Part shown: one piece after another, positions 1 through 11,371 of the stretch
Layout of the letters: each line of letters opens with the position of its first letter
Position numbering within the stretch: position 1 is the first letter of the stretch
NCBI RefSeq assembly: GCF_030272615.1
Contig: NC_081405.1
Location: forward strand, 476,805,508-476,869,507
Direction: 5' to 3'
DNA from: Cryptomeria japonica
Taxonomy: Eukaryota > Streptophyta > Pinopsida > Cupressales > Cupressaceae
Length of the DNA: 64,000 nucleotides
The notes under the pieces: model-generated
Seen by the model: the letters and a program-made list of their open reading frames with translations, nothing else
Databases searched by the model: none
What the model was told of the DNA's origin: nothing
Made by a program: the position numbers and the translations under genes

Positions 1-483
1 TTTCCATCAGTTCTCTTTCCTTCTGCTACAACTTTATCGGTACTGTCTTTCTTTATCTGGAAATCAGTTGAGTCAAAGGTGAATTTGTAACCTTTGTCAC
101 AAATCTGACTCACACTTAATAGATTATGTTTGAGGCCTTCCACATAATATACATCATGTGCCTTTAGTTTTCCATCAATTCTTAGTGTTCCTTTTCCCTT
201 TATTTTTGGAGAAATTGTCTCCAAACCTTACCAATCCACCATTCCAATCTTCAAGTTTAATGAATTTCCTTTTGTCACTAGTCATATGTTTTGAGCAACC
301 ACTATCTACCACCCATAGATTTTTCCTTTTAGCATGCAAGGTAGTCTGCACTATGAGACTCGATTCTGCCTTTTCCTTTTCTTTCTCAACCCAAACTAGT
401 TTGATTTCCTTCTTCTTGTCAGCTGCTATATTCAACTCAGGTCTAGTTACTAGTTCATGATCTGGATTTTTCTTCATTTGCTT
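1..483 (-). pseudogene. RE1 protease region, start
   Basis: Minus-strand reading 477-175 contains the copia aspartic protease signature WVVDSGCSKHM (catalytic D in DSG), followed by a VRFGDN motif. Downstream of 175 the frame breaks, and decayed reading toward base 1 matches the segment that follows protease in RE5. A protease of this type would cut Gag-Pol. It is cut off by the window edge and broken, so it is annotated as a remnant. Confidence 0.8.
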
Positions 484-2507
484 GATCTTCTTGTTTTTTC
501 ATAACTTTGCTATGTGTCCAAATTCTTGATAGTTATAGCATTTTATATTTTCATTAAAGGGAACATCATTAAAATTATTGTAGGGTACCGATTTTTTCTT
601 CCTACAATCAAAACTCTTATGTCCATATCCATTGCACTGATAGAAGACAACATTCATATCCTAGAGTGCATTAAATGAATTTCTACTTTTATAATTCATA
701 AAAGGCTTATTTTTTAACCTATAGTCAGCTATTTTGTGCCCAAATTTATTAAACCAGTAACAATAATCATGAAAGTCTGATACATACCGGTTGGGCTATC
801 TTGGTCTTGAATGGAACTACCTCATTGGGTGTCTTCCAATCACATTGTTGAATCTAGTGAATCCTTCTCGGTTAATTCTGGCATTCCTCCTTGGGTTAGC
901 ATATTTATGCATGAAATATGGCCTCCGGTTCATTTTTGCATACCGGTTTGGATGTTGATTTCCAACAACATTTGCATATGTCTTTTTGTCGGTATCCTTG
1001 CCTATAGTGAATGTCTTCTTTTCTTCACCTTCAATTAAAGAGGTGGACATTATCTCTTTGTTGGATTTACCTTTGTGGGTTGAACCTTGACCAAATTCAA
1101 AGCCTAAGCCTCTGGTATCTTTGGATTGCTTTTGTTTGCTCAACTTCTTATCCAAAGCCTCAGTGTTGCCTTCATACTTCTTATTTTTATTTCTTCCTTG
1201 CTTTCTTCAAGCTCCTTCCTGAGCTTTATTATTTTTTCTTCCAGCTCTTGATGATCCTTTTCTTTCTTTGTTAGATCAAGGGTTGTAGCTTCACCGATCC
1301 TCTTAGTTTCTTCTAGCTGCAGCTTTAAGTCAGATATGATTTGACCGGACTCTTCCAGAGACTGCTTCAAGAGATCTTGTTCATCTACTGCAACAAGCTT
1401 AACCTTCTTGAGTTCTCTTCTTGTTTTACTCAATTCTTCAAGTGCACTGATAAGTTCACTTTCCAAATCCACTTCAACCTCAATATCCTCTTCTGTGCCA
1501 TGAAAATATTTACTTTTCTATCATTCTCATGGTCATCATCTTCTGATGGATCTCATCATTTGTTGTGTCATCCTCAATGGTATATAGGCTGTTTTGGTTC
1601 CAATAGCCTCTTCTTCCCTGTCGGTAGTCATTCCTATCTCTATCTTTGCCGGTAGATCTTATGAACTCTCTTGACTCATCTCGATTGGCTTCTTTGTGAG
1701 GACAACTTGCAGCGAAGTGTCCTACTTTCCCACAGTTGAAGCATTTAAGTGGTAGCTTTCCTTTGTACCAGCCGGATCCTCTTTTGAGCTTCCTGACAAA
1801 GTTTTCTACTTTAGCATCAGAGTCTTCACTGAATTCTTTATGAGTAATAGCTTCTTTGCCCTTTTTGGTGATGTTGAATGCTACTTCTTTCCTTGTACAA
1901 GTCTCACCGGTTGCTCTCATCTCATTGGCTGTGAGGGAGCCAAATAGTTCATCCATTGTAAAAGTCTTCAGATCCCTGGCTTCTTCTATGGCTGACTCCT
2001 TAGTATCATATTTTGGAGTGAGAGATCTAAGTATCTTTTTGACAAGAATCTTATATGCAATCTCTTCTCCAAGTCCTCTAATGGTATTCATAGTTTCATC
2101 AAATCTATGAAGATAGTCTACAATCTTCTCATCATCTTTCATTTTGATGCTTTCAAGTTGGCTCCTTAGCATTTGCAACTTGGCTTCGTTGACCTTTACA
2201 TCTCCCTCAAACAATCTCTGCAATTTGTCCCATGACTCCTTTGCTAAAACATAGTGCATGACTTTGATAAATTCTTTATCGGATAGTCCACTCAAGATGG
2301 CATGTTTTGCCTTTGCATTATTCTCATACTCCCTTTTGCATCCAGATCAGTGGGAGGAGTATTAGGAATGACATACCCATTCCTGACTGACATCCACACA
2401 ACAAAATCAAGAGATGAAATATAGGTCTCCATTCTTTTTCTCTAGAAGGCATAGTTGGATCCATCAAACATGGGGGCTTTTGAGGAAGCAGACTCACTTC
2501 TTGCCAT
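484..2507 (-). pseudogene. RE1 gag (UBN2-type capsid, coiled coil, zinc knuckles)
   Basis: The likely start is the ATG at 2507-2505, which opens MARSESASSKAP and a DGSNY motif typical of copia gag. Around 2335 one base seems missing from an A run, and the main reading then continues at 2295-1510: capsid-like region, then a CX2CX4HX4C knuckle (CFNCGKVGHFAASC) near 1740. Next comes a Lys/Glu-rich coiled coil (1472-1140), a basic low-complexity part (1155-817), and two or three worn knuckles near 750-500. A long coiled coil and several knuckles are Sirevirus traits. Stops and frame changes make it non-functional. It would have formed the particle that packages element RNA. Confidence 0.82.
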
Positions 2508-2560
2508 TGTGCTCAAAGTCCCAAATCTACCCAAGATTTAAAGATAATTGGGAACTAGTC

Positions 2561-2572
2561 TCCCATACCAAT
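2561..2572 (-). other. RE1 primer-binding site (decayed)
   Basis: Minus strand reads ATTGGTATGGGAG right after the LTR end. The family consensus, seen intact in RE3 and RE6, is TTGGTATCAGAGC, complementary to the 3' end of initiator Met tRNA. The first eight positions fit and the rest is changed. Confidence 0.7.
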
Positions 2573-3960
2573 TGTTGAACACATAATACCATTCAGAGGG
2601 GGGTGAATCAGTGGTTCCTAACTCTTTCTTTTTACTAATCTAATTTTAGACAATCAACTATTTACTTAACCTCTAAACAATCATACTGGTAATGCAAGAG
2701 AGCAAACCAAAGAGATCATTCACACACAAGAGATTCACAACACCATATTTACGAGGAAAACCCAATATGGGAAAAAAATTAGTGAGAAGAGTTGTTGGAG
2801 ACTACTACTCCAATCTAGCCTCATAGGTAAAACACCAACTTACAAAGATTTTGGGCACCAACCCAAGGAGCATCGACCCCTGCACCAAGCTTCAACTTGG
2901 TGATGTATATTGAAATACTATTTGAATACAATTAAGTCTTCTTGTTGCAAATGAATTATGCAACTCTTGAATCAAATAACTCTCTATTATCTTTCTCTCC
3001 CTTTCACAGATAGTCTCTCAACACACTATATCACACTAGGATGCTACCTTCGCTGCCACACCTTGCCGGTTAGGTTCAACTGCTTGAATCCTCTCACCGG
3101 TTTGCTCGCTCACTCACACTGCAACTTGCCTAGAACACCTTCTCAAGTTTTCTCCTTACTTGCTCTCCCTTCTCTTCTCTCCTCAATCTTCACAGTATCA
3201 ACACATAAGCTATTCAAAGCTCTCATTACTTATACATGTTTTCCTTCTAGAATGCCATTCAAAAAACCTAAGCGGTTAGGGTTTTCTCTTTTCGACACAA
3301 TCTTTTAAGAGCCAATCCCACCTTTCTTGGATCAATCACCTATCCTTGAAGACTGAATATGCACGTGGTTTTCATTATCCAATGCATGTTTTTCTCAGAG
3401 TGGCAATCACGTATCAGATCTTCTGTCATGAAGTCGGATGACACATAAAGTGTTCCAGAAGTTTCCTTTATGAGAACGTCTTGAATCAGATTTCCTTTGC
3501 CTTGGTTCAGGTGCCAACTACTCCCTGATCTTCCTTTGTCATTTATTCTTCCTTGAGCCACAATTAGTCAGATGCAATCCCTTGATTTGTATTTCCTTCA
3601 TTAATGGTGATTGTCTCTTTCATCAACCCTGTCAATGAAGCTTCACCAACCACAACACACTTGCCACCTCAGCTCCACATGGAATCACACCGATCAAGAC
3701 ATGGGCTACAAACATAGAGTCACTGTGGCAAACACATATTGATAAGACCCTTTTCTAGTAGAGTGTTCTACTTCTATTAACTGGTAGAGCATCTAGTATC
3801 GGTTGCACATCTTCACATCCAGTGGTGTGAGACAACTTTTAACATTCCGCCTCTTCATCATAAACAAGCAACCATCCTTCAGACCGGTTTGTACTTTTAT
3901 CCTTTATGCTCAATCTCCATCGGTTGACATCAATGACAACTTAGTGCCAAAATGCCAGCA
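2573..3960 (-). repeat. RE1 5' LTR (1388 bp)
   Basis: On the minus strand it starts TGCTGGCATTTTGGCAC (the usual TGTTGGCA with one change) and ends GTGTTCAACA, followed directly by the primer site. Its end, with a CCCCCCTCTGA tract, matches the end of the RE5 LTR at 34738 on the opposite strand. A CTCCTTGGGTTGGTGCCC-type unit near 2850-2885 (minus) is present once here, twice in RE5 and about three times in RE11. TACCGGT-like motifs recur through it. Confidence 0.85.
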
Positions 3961-4961
3961 AATCTATATTATAAGATCACTGATAATGATATTCTGATTA
4001 TTGAAGTATTTGTTGATGATATCATTTTTGGAGGAGAAGATAAATTGTGCATGGAATTTGCTAACAACATGAAGAATGAATTTGAAATGTCCATGATTGG
4101 TGAGATGAAATTTTTCTTAGGTTTACAAATTACTCAAACTGACAAAGGCATTTTTATCTATCAAACTAAGTATCTGAGGGAACTGTTGAAGAAGTTTGGT
4201 ATGGAGAATTCCAAACCGATAAGTACTCCTATGGCGACAAGTGAGAAATTATCTATCAAGGATACATCTACACCGGTAAATCCAACTAGGTATAAGTCTA
4301 TGATTGGTAATTTGTTATATCTAACTCAGAATAGACCTGATATTATGAATGCAATAAGTATTGTTTCAATATATCAAAGTAATCCTAAAGAAAATCATGA
4401 ATGTGCAGTAAAGAGGATATTCCGGTATTTGCAAGGAACAACAAAATATGGTTTATGGTATTCTAAAAATGATGATTTTACTTTATGTGCATATACTAAC
4501 TCAGATTGGGTAGGAGATACTGATGACAGGAAGAGAACTTCTGGTGGAGCTTTCTTTCTTGGAAAGAAACTAGTTTCATGGATCAGAAAAAAATAGTCAT
4601 GCATTTCTTTATCTACTACAGAAGATGAGTATGTTGCAGCAGCAAGTAATTACACTCAATTCTTGTGGATGAAGCAAATGTTGAAGGATATCATGGTAAA
4701 TTTTAGTGAACCGGTAGTTATCTACTATGATAACTCTACAACTATTGACATGTCTAAGAATCTGGTATTTCACTCTAAGACTAAGCATATTTCAATAAAG
4801 TATAACTTTTTGAAGGACAAGGTAGAAGCAAAGGAAGTCAAATTGGTTTACGTGAATCTAAAGAACAAATTGTAGACATATTCACTAAACTGTTGTCTAA
4901 GGAATCATTTGAGTATTTGAGAGATAGGTTAGGGGTTTCTACCCCTCCGATAGAGACTTGA
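3961..4961 (+). pseudogene. RE2 pol: reverse transcriptase (C-terminal half) and RNase H
   Basis: Reading 3961-4596 has the RT catalytic motif FVDDIIFGGED, then FFLGLQI, the KPISTPM motif and a YLTQNRPDI stretch, leading into RNase H (DWVGDTDDRKRTSGG). One in-frame TAG lies at 4594. The same frame resumes to about 4860 with STTEDEYVAA and the TKHISIKYNFL motif. One base appears lost near 4860, and the tail (DIFTK, then a short end) reads in the next frame to a TGA at 4959. The 5' part of RT is cut away by RE1. Confidence 0.88.
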
Positions 4962-5040
4962 TTGATGAAGTTTGTCATTAATCCGACATGCATTATTAGA
5001 CATTATTCATTCTAGCACTGATGAGTGGTGCTACTACTCA

Positions 5041-5303
5041 GGGGGAGTAGTCAGCTTTGAGATTTAGAGGTTTACATTATTGCTTTGATATTTTTGTCAT
5101 ATTTTTGGCATTGAGGTCAAAGGGGGAGTAATAGTACTGTGAAAAATCATTTAGAACCTTACATAGATATCATTCATAGGGGAAGAGCTATTGATATTAT
5201 GGAGATTGTTGGTTGTCTTCCACAGGGGGAGACTTGTTTGGCACCTCTTGGTACTTAGATGTTTTTCACATCTAGTGTTGACATCAATGCCAAAGGGGGA
5301 GAT
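5041..5303 (+). other. RE2 multiple polypurine tracts
   Basis: Four purine tracts built on GGGGGAG lie at 5041-5050, 5119-5128, 5224-5232 and 5292-5303. The last, AAAGGGGGAGAT, directly abuts the LTR start and is the functional-type plus-strand primer. Repeated tracts upstream of the 3' LTR are known from Sireviruses. Confidence 0.8.
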
Positions 5304-6566
5304 TGTTGTCATTATGGATGAATTAATTATGTGTTGCATTGATGTTTTTTCATTGATGTCAACACTAGCTATTATGGTTGGTTACTGGCAGACAATTTTT
5401 GGTTACCAGTAGAAGATCTAGTGTTACCGGTAGAAGAGACTATCTATTGGACACTTTCAACATGTTTGGATCAGTGAAGTGTGTTTTATATGATCCATGA
5501 GGATGTTTTAGTCAGTTGGTATTGGCTTGGTAATCAGATGCTATCATACACTCTGGTAAACCCTTACCAGCATTGGTTTAAGGCTTTACCGATAGAGCTT
5601 TCATTAAGGAATCGTGATAGGATGCATAATTGGTGTTGGTGCAGCTTCTTCATAGATTTCAGGATGTTGAAGATGTTCTTTGATCGTGCTTCAAACTGCT
5701 TGAAGACATTGCTTTGGCATGGTGGACCCAGAATAGGTTCGGTAGCTATCTAGGTTATGGACCGCTATCATGCTAATGTGTACTCTACACATTACTGGGA
5801 TGTTTCAAGATGATTTATGGATTTGTTATTATTGTTTTGGTCTTAAGTCGATATGGCATATTATTATAATAAGGAATTATGTAATGATCTTATTGTAATA
5901 TCTTTTAGGTGTCCGACCTAATTAGTTTAGGCCTTAGGGTATGTATAAATAAGGTAGAAACTCTTTGTAATGTATGATGGCTATTGAAAATGTCATGTTC
6001 AAGGAATATAATATGCAAATATTATAATATCATTCAGGCAGATGAGTTGGTTGATCATTGGTGATCGAATTGAATTCAAAGAGGATTTAGTCCTCCGACA
6101 TTGAGCTTAACTTGGAATGTAATCAGACATGGTGGATGTTATTTCTGGCAGTTCACTCTATTGGATTGTTGTCCATTTATCTTGAGATGGTTGTAGCCTC
6201 TCTCTAGTCAGTGAGACTCTTTTGTAATGAGTAGTACGCTCTAGGCAGTGTGCCTTCCTGCAAGTGTAGGCCCCTCATTATAACACATACTTTCTGCAGA
6301 AGTATCATCTGATTGTGGGTAGGCTTCCCATCATGGTTTTTCCCTTTCTGGGTTTTCCACGTACAAATCATGGTGTTATGTGGTATAGTTGCTTTTCATT
6401 GAGTATCTGGTTAATTGTTAAATTGTATTGTTTACCAGTATCTGTTCCTACCAGCATGTGTATGTGCTTTACCGGTACTTGATTTGTTTAAGTGGATTAA
6501 AAGTTATAATTTGTTAACAACTGATTCACCCTCCCCCCTCTCAGTTATTCACCAGTTATCCTAATA
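5304..6566 (+). repeat. RE2 3' LTR (1263 bp)
   Basis: Starts TGTTGTCATTATGG directly after the polypurine tract. The right edge is placed at CCTAATA (6566), where the relative RE3 ends CTAACA, so the terminal CA seems to have become TA. It carries the CCCCCCTCTCAG tract near its end as in RE3, RE8 and RE12, and several ACCGGT or ACCAGT motifs. Confidence 0.85.
5944..5951 (+). promoter_or_regulatory. Likely TATA box in RE2 LTR
   Basis: TATAAATA in mid-LTR, about 640 bp from the LTR start, with a CTTAGGGTATG lead. The matching place in the RE3 LTR has a similar minus-strand TATAAAT near 9515-9522. This is the expected site for the LTR promoter, but the start of transcription is inferred only. 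Confidence 0.5.
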
Positions 6567-6599
6567 GGTTCTCTTTCTTATGATATAGATTGATATTTG

Positions 6600-7598
6600 T
6601 ATTGCTCATCCACTTTCACATTTGCACTCTCCACAAATTTCTACAATCTTTTGTTATAACATCTATATGCTTTGCTCTGAATTTAATATCCAAGAAATAT
6701 CCCTTCATCACATCTAGGATCAAACTTCCCAATTGAATCATTCCTTTTGATATAACATTTACTTCCAAAACTTCTTGAATATTTAAGAGTAGGTGTATGT
6801 CCAAACCATAATTCATAAGGAGTCTTACCGATTTCACGTTTGATATGAACTATGTTGAATGTGTAGATTGCTATACTCACTGCTTCTCTCTAGTAGATGT
6901 GAGGCAATTTGGCTTCCACCAGCATGGTTCTTGTTGTAGCCAAAGTGGTTCTATTCTTCCTTTCCACTACCCCATACTGCAGAGGAGTCTGGGGTGTAGA
7001 TAACTATCTCCTAATTCCCTTTATCTCACAAAAACTATTAAATTCATGAGATGTGAACTTAGTACCTTGATCTGATCTTAGACATTTGATCTTCAATCTA
7101 GTTTTTGTTTCCACCCTTGCTTTAAAGATCTTGAATTTCTCAAAAGCTTCAGATTTCTCCCTTAGAAAAGTCACCCATGTCATTCTACAATAATCATCAA
7201 TTATTAGCATGAAGTACCTATCACCATGAAAGCTTCTGGACCTTGCTGGACCACATAAGTCAGTATGAATCAAATCAAGCAAATCATTAGATTTATCATG
7301 TATTCTCTTAAAATAAGTTCTAACTTGCTTTCCCAATTGACATTCCTTACATACCGGATTATGAGGCTTTATAATCTTAGGTATATCTCTAATTGCCTTT
7401 GTTGAACTGATCTTAAAAATACAATCAAAATTAAGATGACACGACCTCTTATGCCATAACCAACACTCATCAAAATGAGCAATCAAACATGTATTATCAC
7501 TGGTGTTCAAGTGAAAGATATTACCTCTAGTCTGAGTACCGGTTGCAATCTCCAAACCAATTATGCTAATGATTTTGCATTTTCCATCTTTGAACTGA
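6600..7598 (-). pseudogene. RE3 pol: GAG-pre-integrase and integrase
   Basis: Minus reading 7555-7004 holds the pre-integrase zinc region (WLWHKRSCHLNFD, then CKECQLGK) and the integrase core (HTDLCGPARS, FMLIIDDYCRMTWVTF, KIKCLRSDQGTKFTSHEF). Reading 6880-6616, in two overlapping frames, holds the later part (GKTPYELWFGHTP, CDEGIFLGY). The usual DNGGEF-like motif reads DQGTKF here. A stop follows the core near 7004 and a frameshift lies near 6690. Integrase would join element cDNA to the genome. The end is truncated by RE2. Confidence 0.88.
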
Positions 7599-7600
7599 AG

Positions 7601-8889
7601 TTAAAATCCCTTATCCACCAATTGACCAATAATTGAGAGATTATGCTTTAAACCTTCTACATAGTAGACATTATCAATATTATGCTTGCCATCCAGAGAA
7701 ATAATACCTTTACCTTTGATCATACATGCTTTGTCATCCCCAAATCTGACTTGACCACCATTGTATTCTTGTAGGGACATAAATTTTCTTTTATCTCTAG
7801 TCATATGATGTGAGCATCCACTATCAATTACACATTCATCCTTGTCTTCAACTTTTGCTGCCAGGGCCTTTTCTTCATTCTTGATAGCTGGTTTCGGTTC
7901 ATCTTCCTTTAAAGCATAGAACACCCATTCCTTTCCACTGTCGGATCCACTAGTAGAGTCTCCTTCTGGTTCATGCTCTGAGTTATCACTTACTCCTTCC
8001 TCATCCGCTATGTAGCATAGTTTGTTTTTCTTGAATCTATATTTGGTCTGATTAGGCTTAAATGATTTCTTAACTCTTTCTTCAAATCTTGCATTCCTTT
8101 TAGGACATCTAGATGCAAAATGACCAATCTTATTACATGCAAAACATTTAAAAGGTGCTTTTTCTTCATACTTACTTCTTGTCAGTCCTTTAGGTACTCT
8201 TCTAGCAAATAGGGCTTCAAGTTGCTCAAATTCTTCATCCTCTTTCCTCATATCTTCCAATTCTTTTGCATATAGGACTTTCCAATCACTTTTGTTGGTA
8301 GATGATGATGCATGGAAAGTAGGTTCATATTTTGCAGCTCCAGAGGGTCCAAATTCTTCAAGCTCAAAATAAGATAATTTCCTAATTAGAATGTCTTTGT
8401 TAACTGAAGTGTTTTCCATTATTCTCAATTCATTAATTTCAGTAGCCTTCATCTTGTAAGCCAGTGGTAGGGCTCTCAAAACTTTAGAAACTATTTCATC
8501 TTCACTCAGATATCCTCCACAACATTGAATTCTCATGACAATCTCATTTACTCTTTCCATAAATGTAGCAATTCTTTCATTATCTTCCATCTTCAAGTTC
8601 TCATATCCCACATAAACTTTGCAGATGATTTATCAGTCAATCCCATGATCTACTTATTAGTGAGTGCACACAAGAGGGCTTCTCTTTCTTTGCAATCATT
8701 TTTAATATTTTTGTCCAAGTCTGCTGGAGCAGGATTCCCAAATGTCGGATCATAAGGTGTATATCCTTTCTCAGTGATCTCCCAAATATCCTTGCCAAGA
8801 CATCCAAGATGAGTCTCCATTCAGATTTTCCATATCCCATAGTTTGTTCCATCAAGCTTAGGGATTTCTCTTCTGAAAATAGTTGTCAT
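7601..8889 (-). pseudogene. RE3 gag and protease
   Basis: The probable start is the ATG at 8889-8887 (MTTIFRREIPKLDGTNYG), soon followed by a frame change and stops in the capsid part (8855-8600). The open stretch 8611-7601 has a capsid helix region, an acidic linker, one CX2CX4HX4C knuckle (CFACNKIGHFASRC) near 8150, and then a protease with intact DSGCSHHM near 7830-7810. It stops at 7601, where pre-integrase begins in another frame. This is the best-kept gag in the copia elements here. Confidence 0.87.
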
Positions 8890-8932
8890 AGGATCTACCT
8901 CAAGCGGTTAAGCTTCTACAAAATAGGACCAA

Positions 8933-8947
8933 AGCTCTGATACCAAT
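8933..8947 (-). other. RE3 primer-binding site
   Basis: Minus strand reads TTGGTATCAGAGC immediately after the LTR end. This is the intact initiator-Met tRNA complement used by most plant copia elements. Confidence 0.9.
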
Positions 8948-9613
8948 TGTTAGAATAGCTGGTGGACAACTGAGAGGGGGGGGTTTGAATCACTTGTCAA
9001 CAAATTATATTAATCAAACCACTTTATAACCTTTAACCAGAGCACATAAACATTAAATACTGGAATGGCAAAAATAGATACCGACAAGTAATAAAATTTA
9101 AGAATGAAACAAAGAATCAACACAATGCAATGATACCACATAACACCATGATTTTTAAGTGGAAAACCCAGTAAAGGGAAAAACCACAGTGGAAAGGCTA
9201 CCCACAGTCAAAGGATATTTCTGCATAAAGTATGTGATACAATAAGGGGCCTACACATGTAGGGAAGCACACTGCCTAGAGTGTAGTGCTCATTACAAAG
9301 GAGTCTCACTAACTATAGAGAGGTTATAACCACCTCAATATAATTGGGCAACAATCGAGTAGAATGAAATACCAATGTTAGAATCTACCATGCCTGATTA
9401 CAGTCCCAGTTAAGCTCAATACCGGAGGCCTTTAACCTCTTACATAAACCCAATTCGATCACCTATGATTGACCAAATCTCCTTTACCACCACGACCTAC
9501 AATGAGATCTTACATCAATTTATACAAACCCTAAGGCCTAAACCAATTAGGTCGGCCACCTAAAAGATATTATAATAAGATCATTACATACATCCACATT
9601 AAAATGATATACC
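8948..9613 (-). repeat. RE3 5' LTR, part 1
   Basis: In plus coordinates the LTR edge TGTTAGAATAGC lies next to the primer site. The piece runs to ATACC at 9609-9613, the target duplication of RE4. It aligns with the right-hand half of the RE2 LTR in reverse. Confidence 0.87.
9609..9613. repeat. RE4 target-site duplication, left (ATACC)
   Basis: ATACC directly precedes the LTR start TGATGGTATG. The identical right copy is at 21278-21282. Confidence 0.88.
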
Positions 9614-11003
9614 TGATGGTATGATGAAAGAATAAGTATCCGGTAGAATACTGGGGGGGGGGGTGAATCAGTATACTGAAAAACTGATACAAAGTTCCCA
9701 AACTCAAATTCAATCACATGAAGTAAACATATCTCAGTCAAGATCAATATCCATAAGAATACTTGACATCAACCGGTTTGACTATTATGACAACTTAACA
9801 GTAAACAACTTCAATCTTGTAAACATCAACAATACTTAATCATAACTCAACATATTCATCTCTCAATGCTTTTAGTTATCATGCCTTTATCGTAAGTTAA
9901 TCAAATCAACAAATAAGATCATAACCACAAAAGCATTCACCTCTTGACACAAATATTTATACGTGGAAAACCCAAATAGGTAAAAGCCACATTGAGATGA
10001 GACTCACAAGGATAGCTATCTGAACTCTTTTGAAGTTCACCTTGTAAGGAGCCAAGCCTGTTAAGAACTAATTCCGGTTAGGAATCACCCGGTTAAGGGA
10101 TTTATAAATATGCCTTGATGAAAAGCACAATACCCTGTTAGGAGTAACCTTGCTAAAGGATTTAAGAAACCAAGCTAATGAACCATCTTGTTAGAGGATT
10201 TAGTGAGTAAACAAGCTTGTTAGAGCTTACCTGGTTAAGGGATTTTACTTTTGCTATAATTGTTAGAAAATCTACAGGTTTTCTTGATCTATTTGAATAG
10301 TACTATATTTGCTTGATCAGATTCAATCTGCCTTCACTCAAAGTCCAGATCTATTCAATGGTTAGGCAACAACACACTTAACAAGTTTCTGTTAATCTTG
10401 CCAACAAATTTTTACAAACAACTTCATCGACCTTAAATACAAATCAATTAGGTCGGTAACACAACAAAAACCTAATTCTCATCATCAAGATTACAAATAA
10501 GTCAGTACAATATTGACTGTTAGAAATCATGACAATCTCTTCACATTCTTCAAGAAAATTCCTACCACTCCATGATCACCACTTCATCGGACATTGTAAC
10601 TCATCACATGCTATGCATTAGATGAAATCCACTTTGCTCCTTCCCTAGACAATAAACAAATGCGCCAAAATAATTTGAACATATCCTCATACAATGATCA
10701 CACATGTCTCAATCATTACTGCTTATCAGATAATAAACCAACAAACTTGATTGGTTAGGGTTTAACAACTGATAGGGTTTACTGGTTACATTGCATAGTA
10801 AGGTTTAACCCTTTACACTGGTTTACCGATTCAACTAACAAACTTTACATACTGGTTTACAACATCTTCCAGAAATCTCTTCTTACTGGTTACTAGCTAA
10901 TATCAAAAACAACAATATCAACAATAAGATGAATACCATTACCAGTTCAATTGACATCAAAGACAATATATCATTAATGTAATCTATATGCAAAATTCCA
11001 ACA
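9614..11003 (-). repeat. RE4 3' LTR (left copy)
   Basis: Plus-strand edge TGATGGTATGATGAAAG matches the right copy at 19852. The other edge is at AATTCCAACA (11003), matching AATGCCAACA at 21277. Between 11003 and the polypurine tract are 17 extra bases ending ATACCAACA (11004-11020), so the strict LTR edge could also be 11020. A long G tract (near 9653-9662) and paired GTTAAGGGATTT-type repeats lie within. Confidence 0.87.
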
Positions 11004-11020
11004 AACTACAAATACCAACA

Positions 11021-11032
11021 ATCCCCCCCTTT
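11021..11032 (-). other. RE4 polypurine tract
   Basis: Minus strand reads AAAGGGGGGGAT just before the 3' LTR. Further purine tracts of the same kind lie at 11199-11210 and near 11286, giving the multiple-tract layout seen in RE2 and RE12. Confidence 0.8.
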
Positions 11033-11371
11033 GGCATTGATGACAATACAAATATCAACGCCTTTGATTGTTGCTGAGATTGGTGAATAAGAATCTTGGT
11101 TTACATTACCAAGTATTCACCTTGCTCTGTCTGTCTTCAGCTTGACATTGGTTCACCTAATCGGACACATAATTCTTCTCCTTAATCACACAATTCTTCT
11201 CCCCCTTTGACAACAATGCCAAAGTGAAAATAAAAACATGTAATTATTCTCTCATTGTGCATTAGCATCATATTGCAACTTGATGCTCCCCCTATAGAAA
11301 ACATCCACTTCTTCATCAATCCATGTAAGATTCTACAAGTAATTCAGGGACTGATGCAATCAACATCATGC

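Larger units (their letters stand above)
1..3960 (-). mobile_element. RE1: Ty1/copia (Sirevirus-type) retrotransposon, 5' part
   Basis: Read on the minus strand this is the 5' part of a copia element: LTR (3960 to 2573), a worn primer site, gag from about 2507, then the protease start, leaving the window at base 1. The rest of pol and the 3' LTR lie off the left edge. At 3961 the sequence changes at once to plus-strand copia RT (RE2), so RE1 inserted into RE2. The RE1 proteins resemble those of RE5, placing both in one family. Only one flank is visible, so the target duplication (expected AATCT, the first bases after 3960) cannot be checked. Confidence 0.88.
3961..6566 (+). mobile_element. 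RE2: Ty1/copia retrotransposon, 3' part
   Basis: Plus-strand element whose visible part begins inside RT (3961), goes through RNase H to 4961, then a 3' noncoding stretch with four AGGGGGAG tracts, and the 3' LTR (5304-6566). Its 5' part is beyond RE1, off the left edge. After 6566 the sequence becomes minus-strand integrase of RE3, so RE2 inserted into the pol of RE3. RE2 and RE3 LTRs belong to one family. Confidence 0.87.
6567..9613 (-). mobile_element. RE3: Ty1/copia retrotransposon (part 1: integrase to 5' LTR)
   Basis: Minus-strand element: LTR, perfect primer site, gag, protease and integrase, ending at 6567 where RE2 broke in. The remaining pol and the 3' LTR are off the left edge. 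Its 5' LTR is split by RE4, with the second piece at 21283-21812. Across the RE4 insertion the two pieces join smoothly when compared with the RE2 LTR, with an ATACC duplication at the break. Confidence 0.87.
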
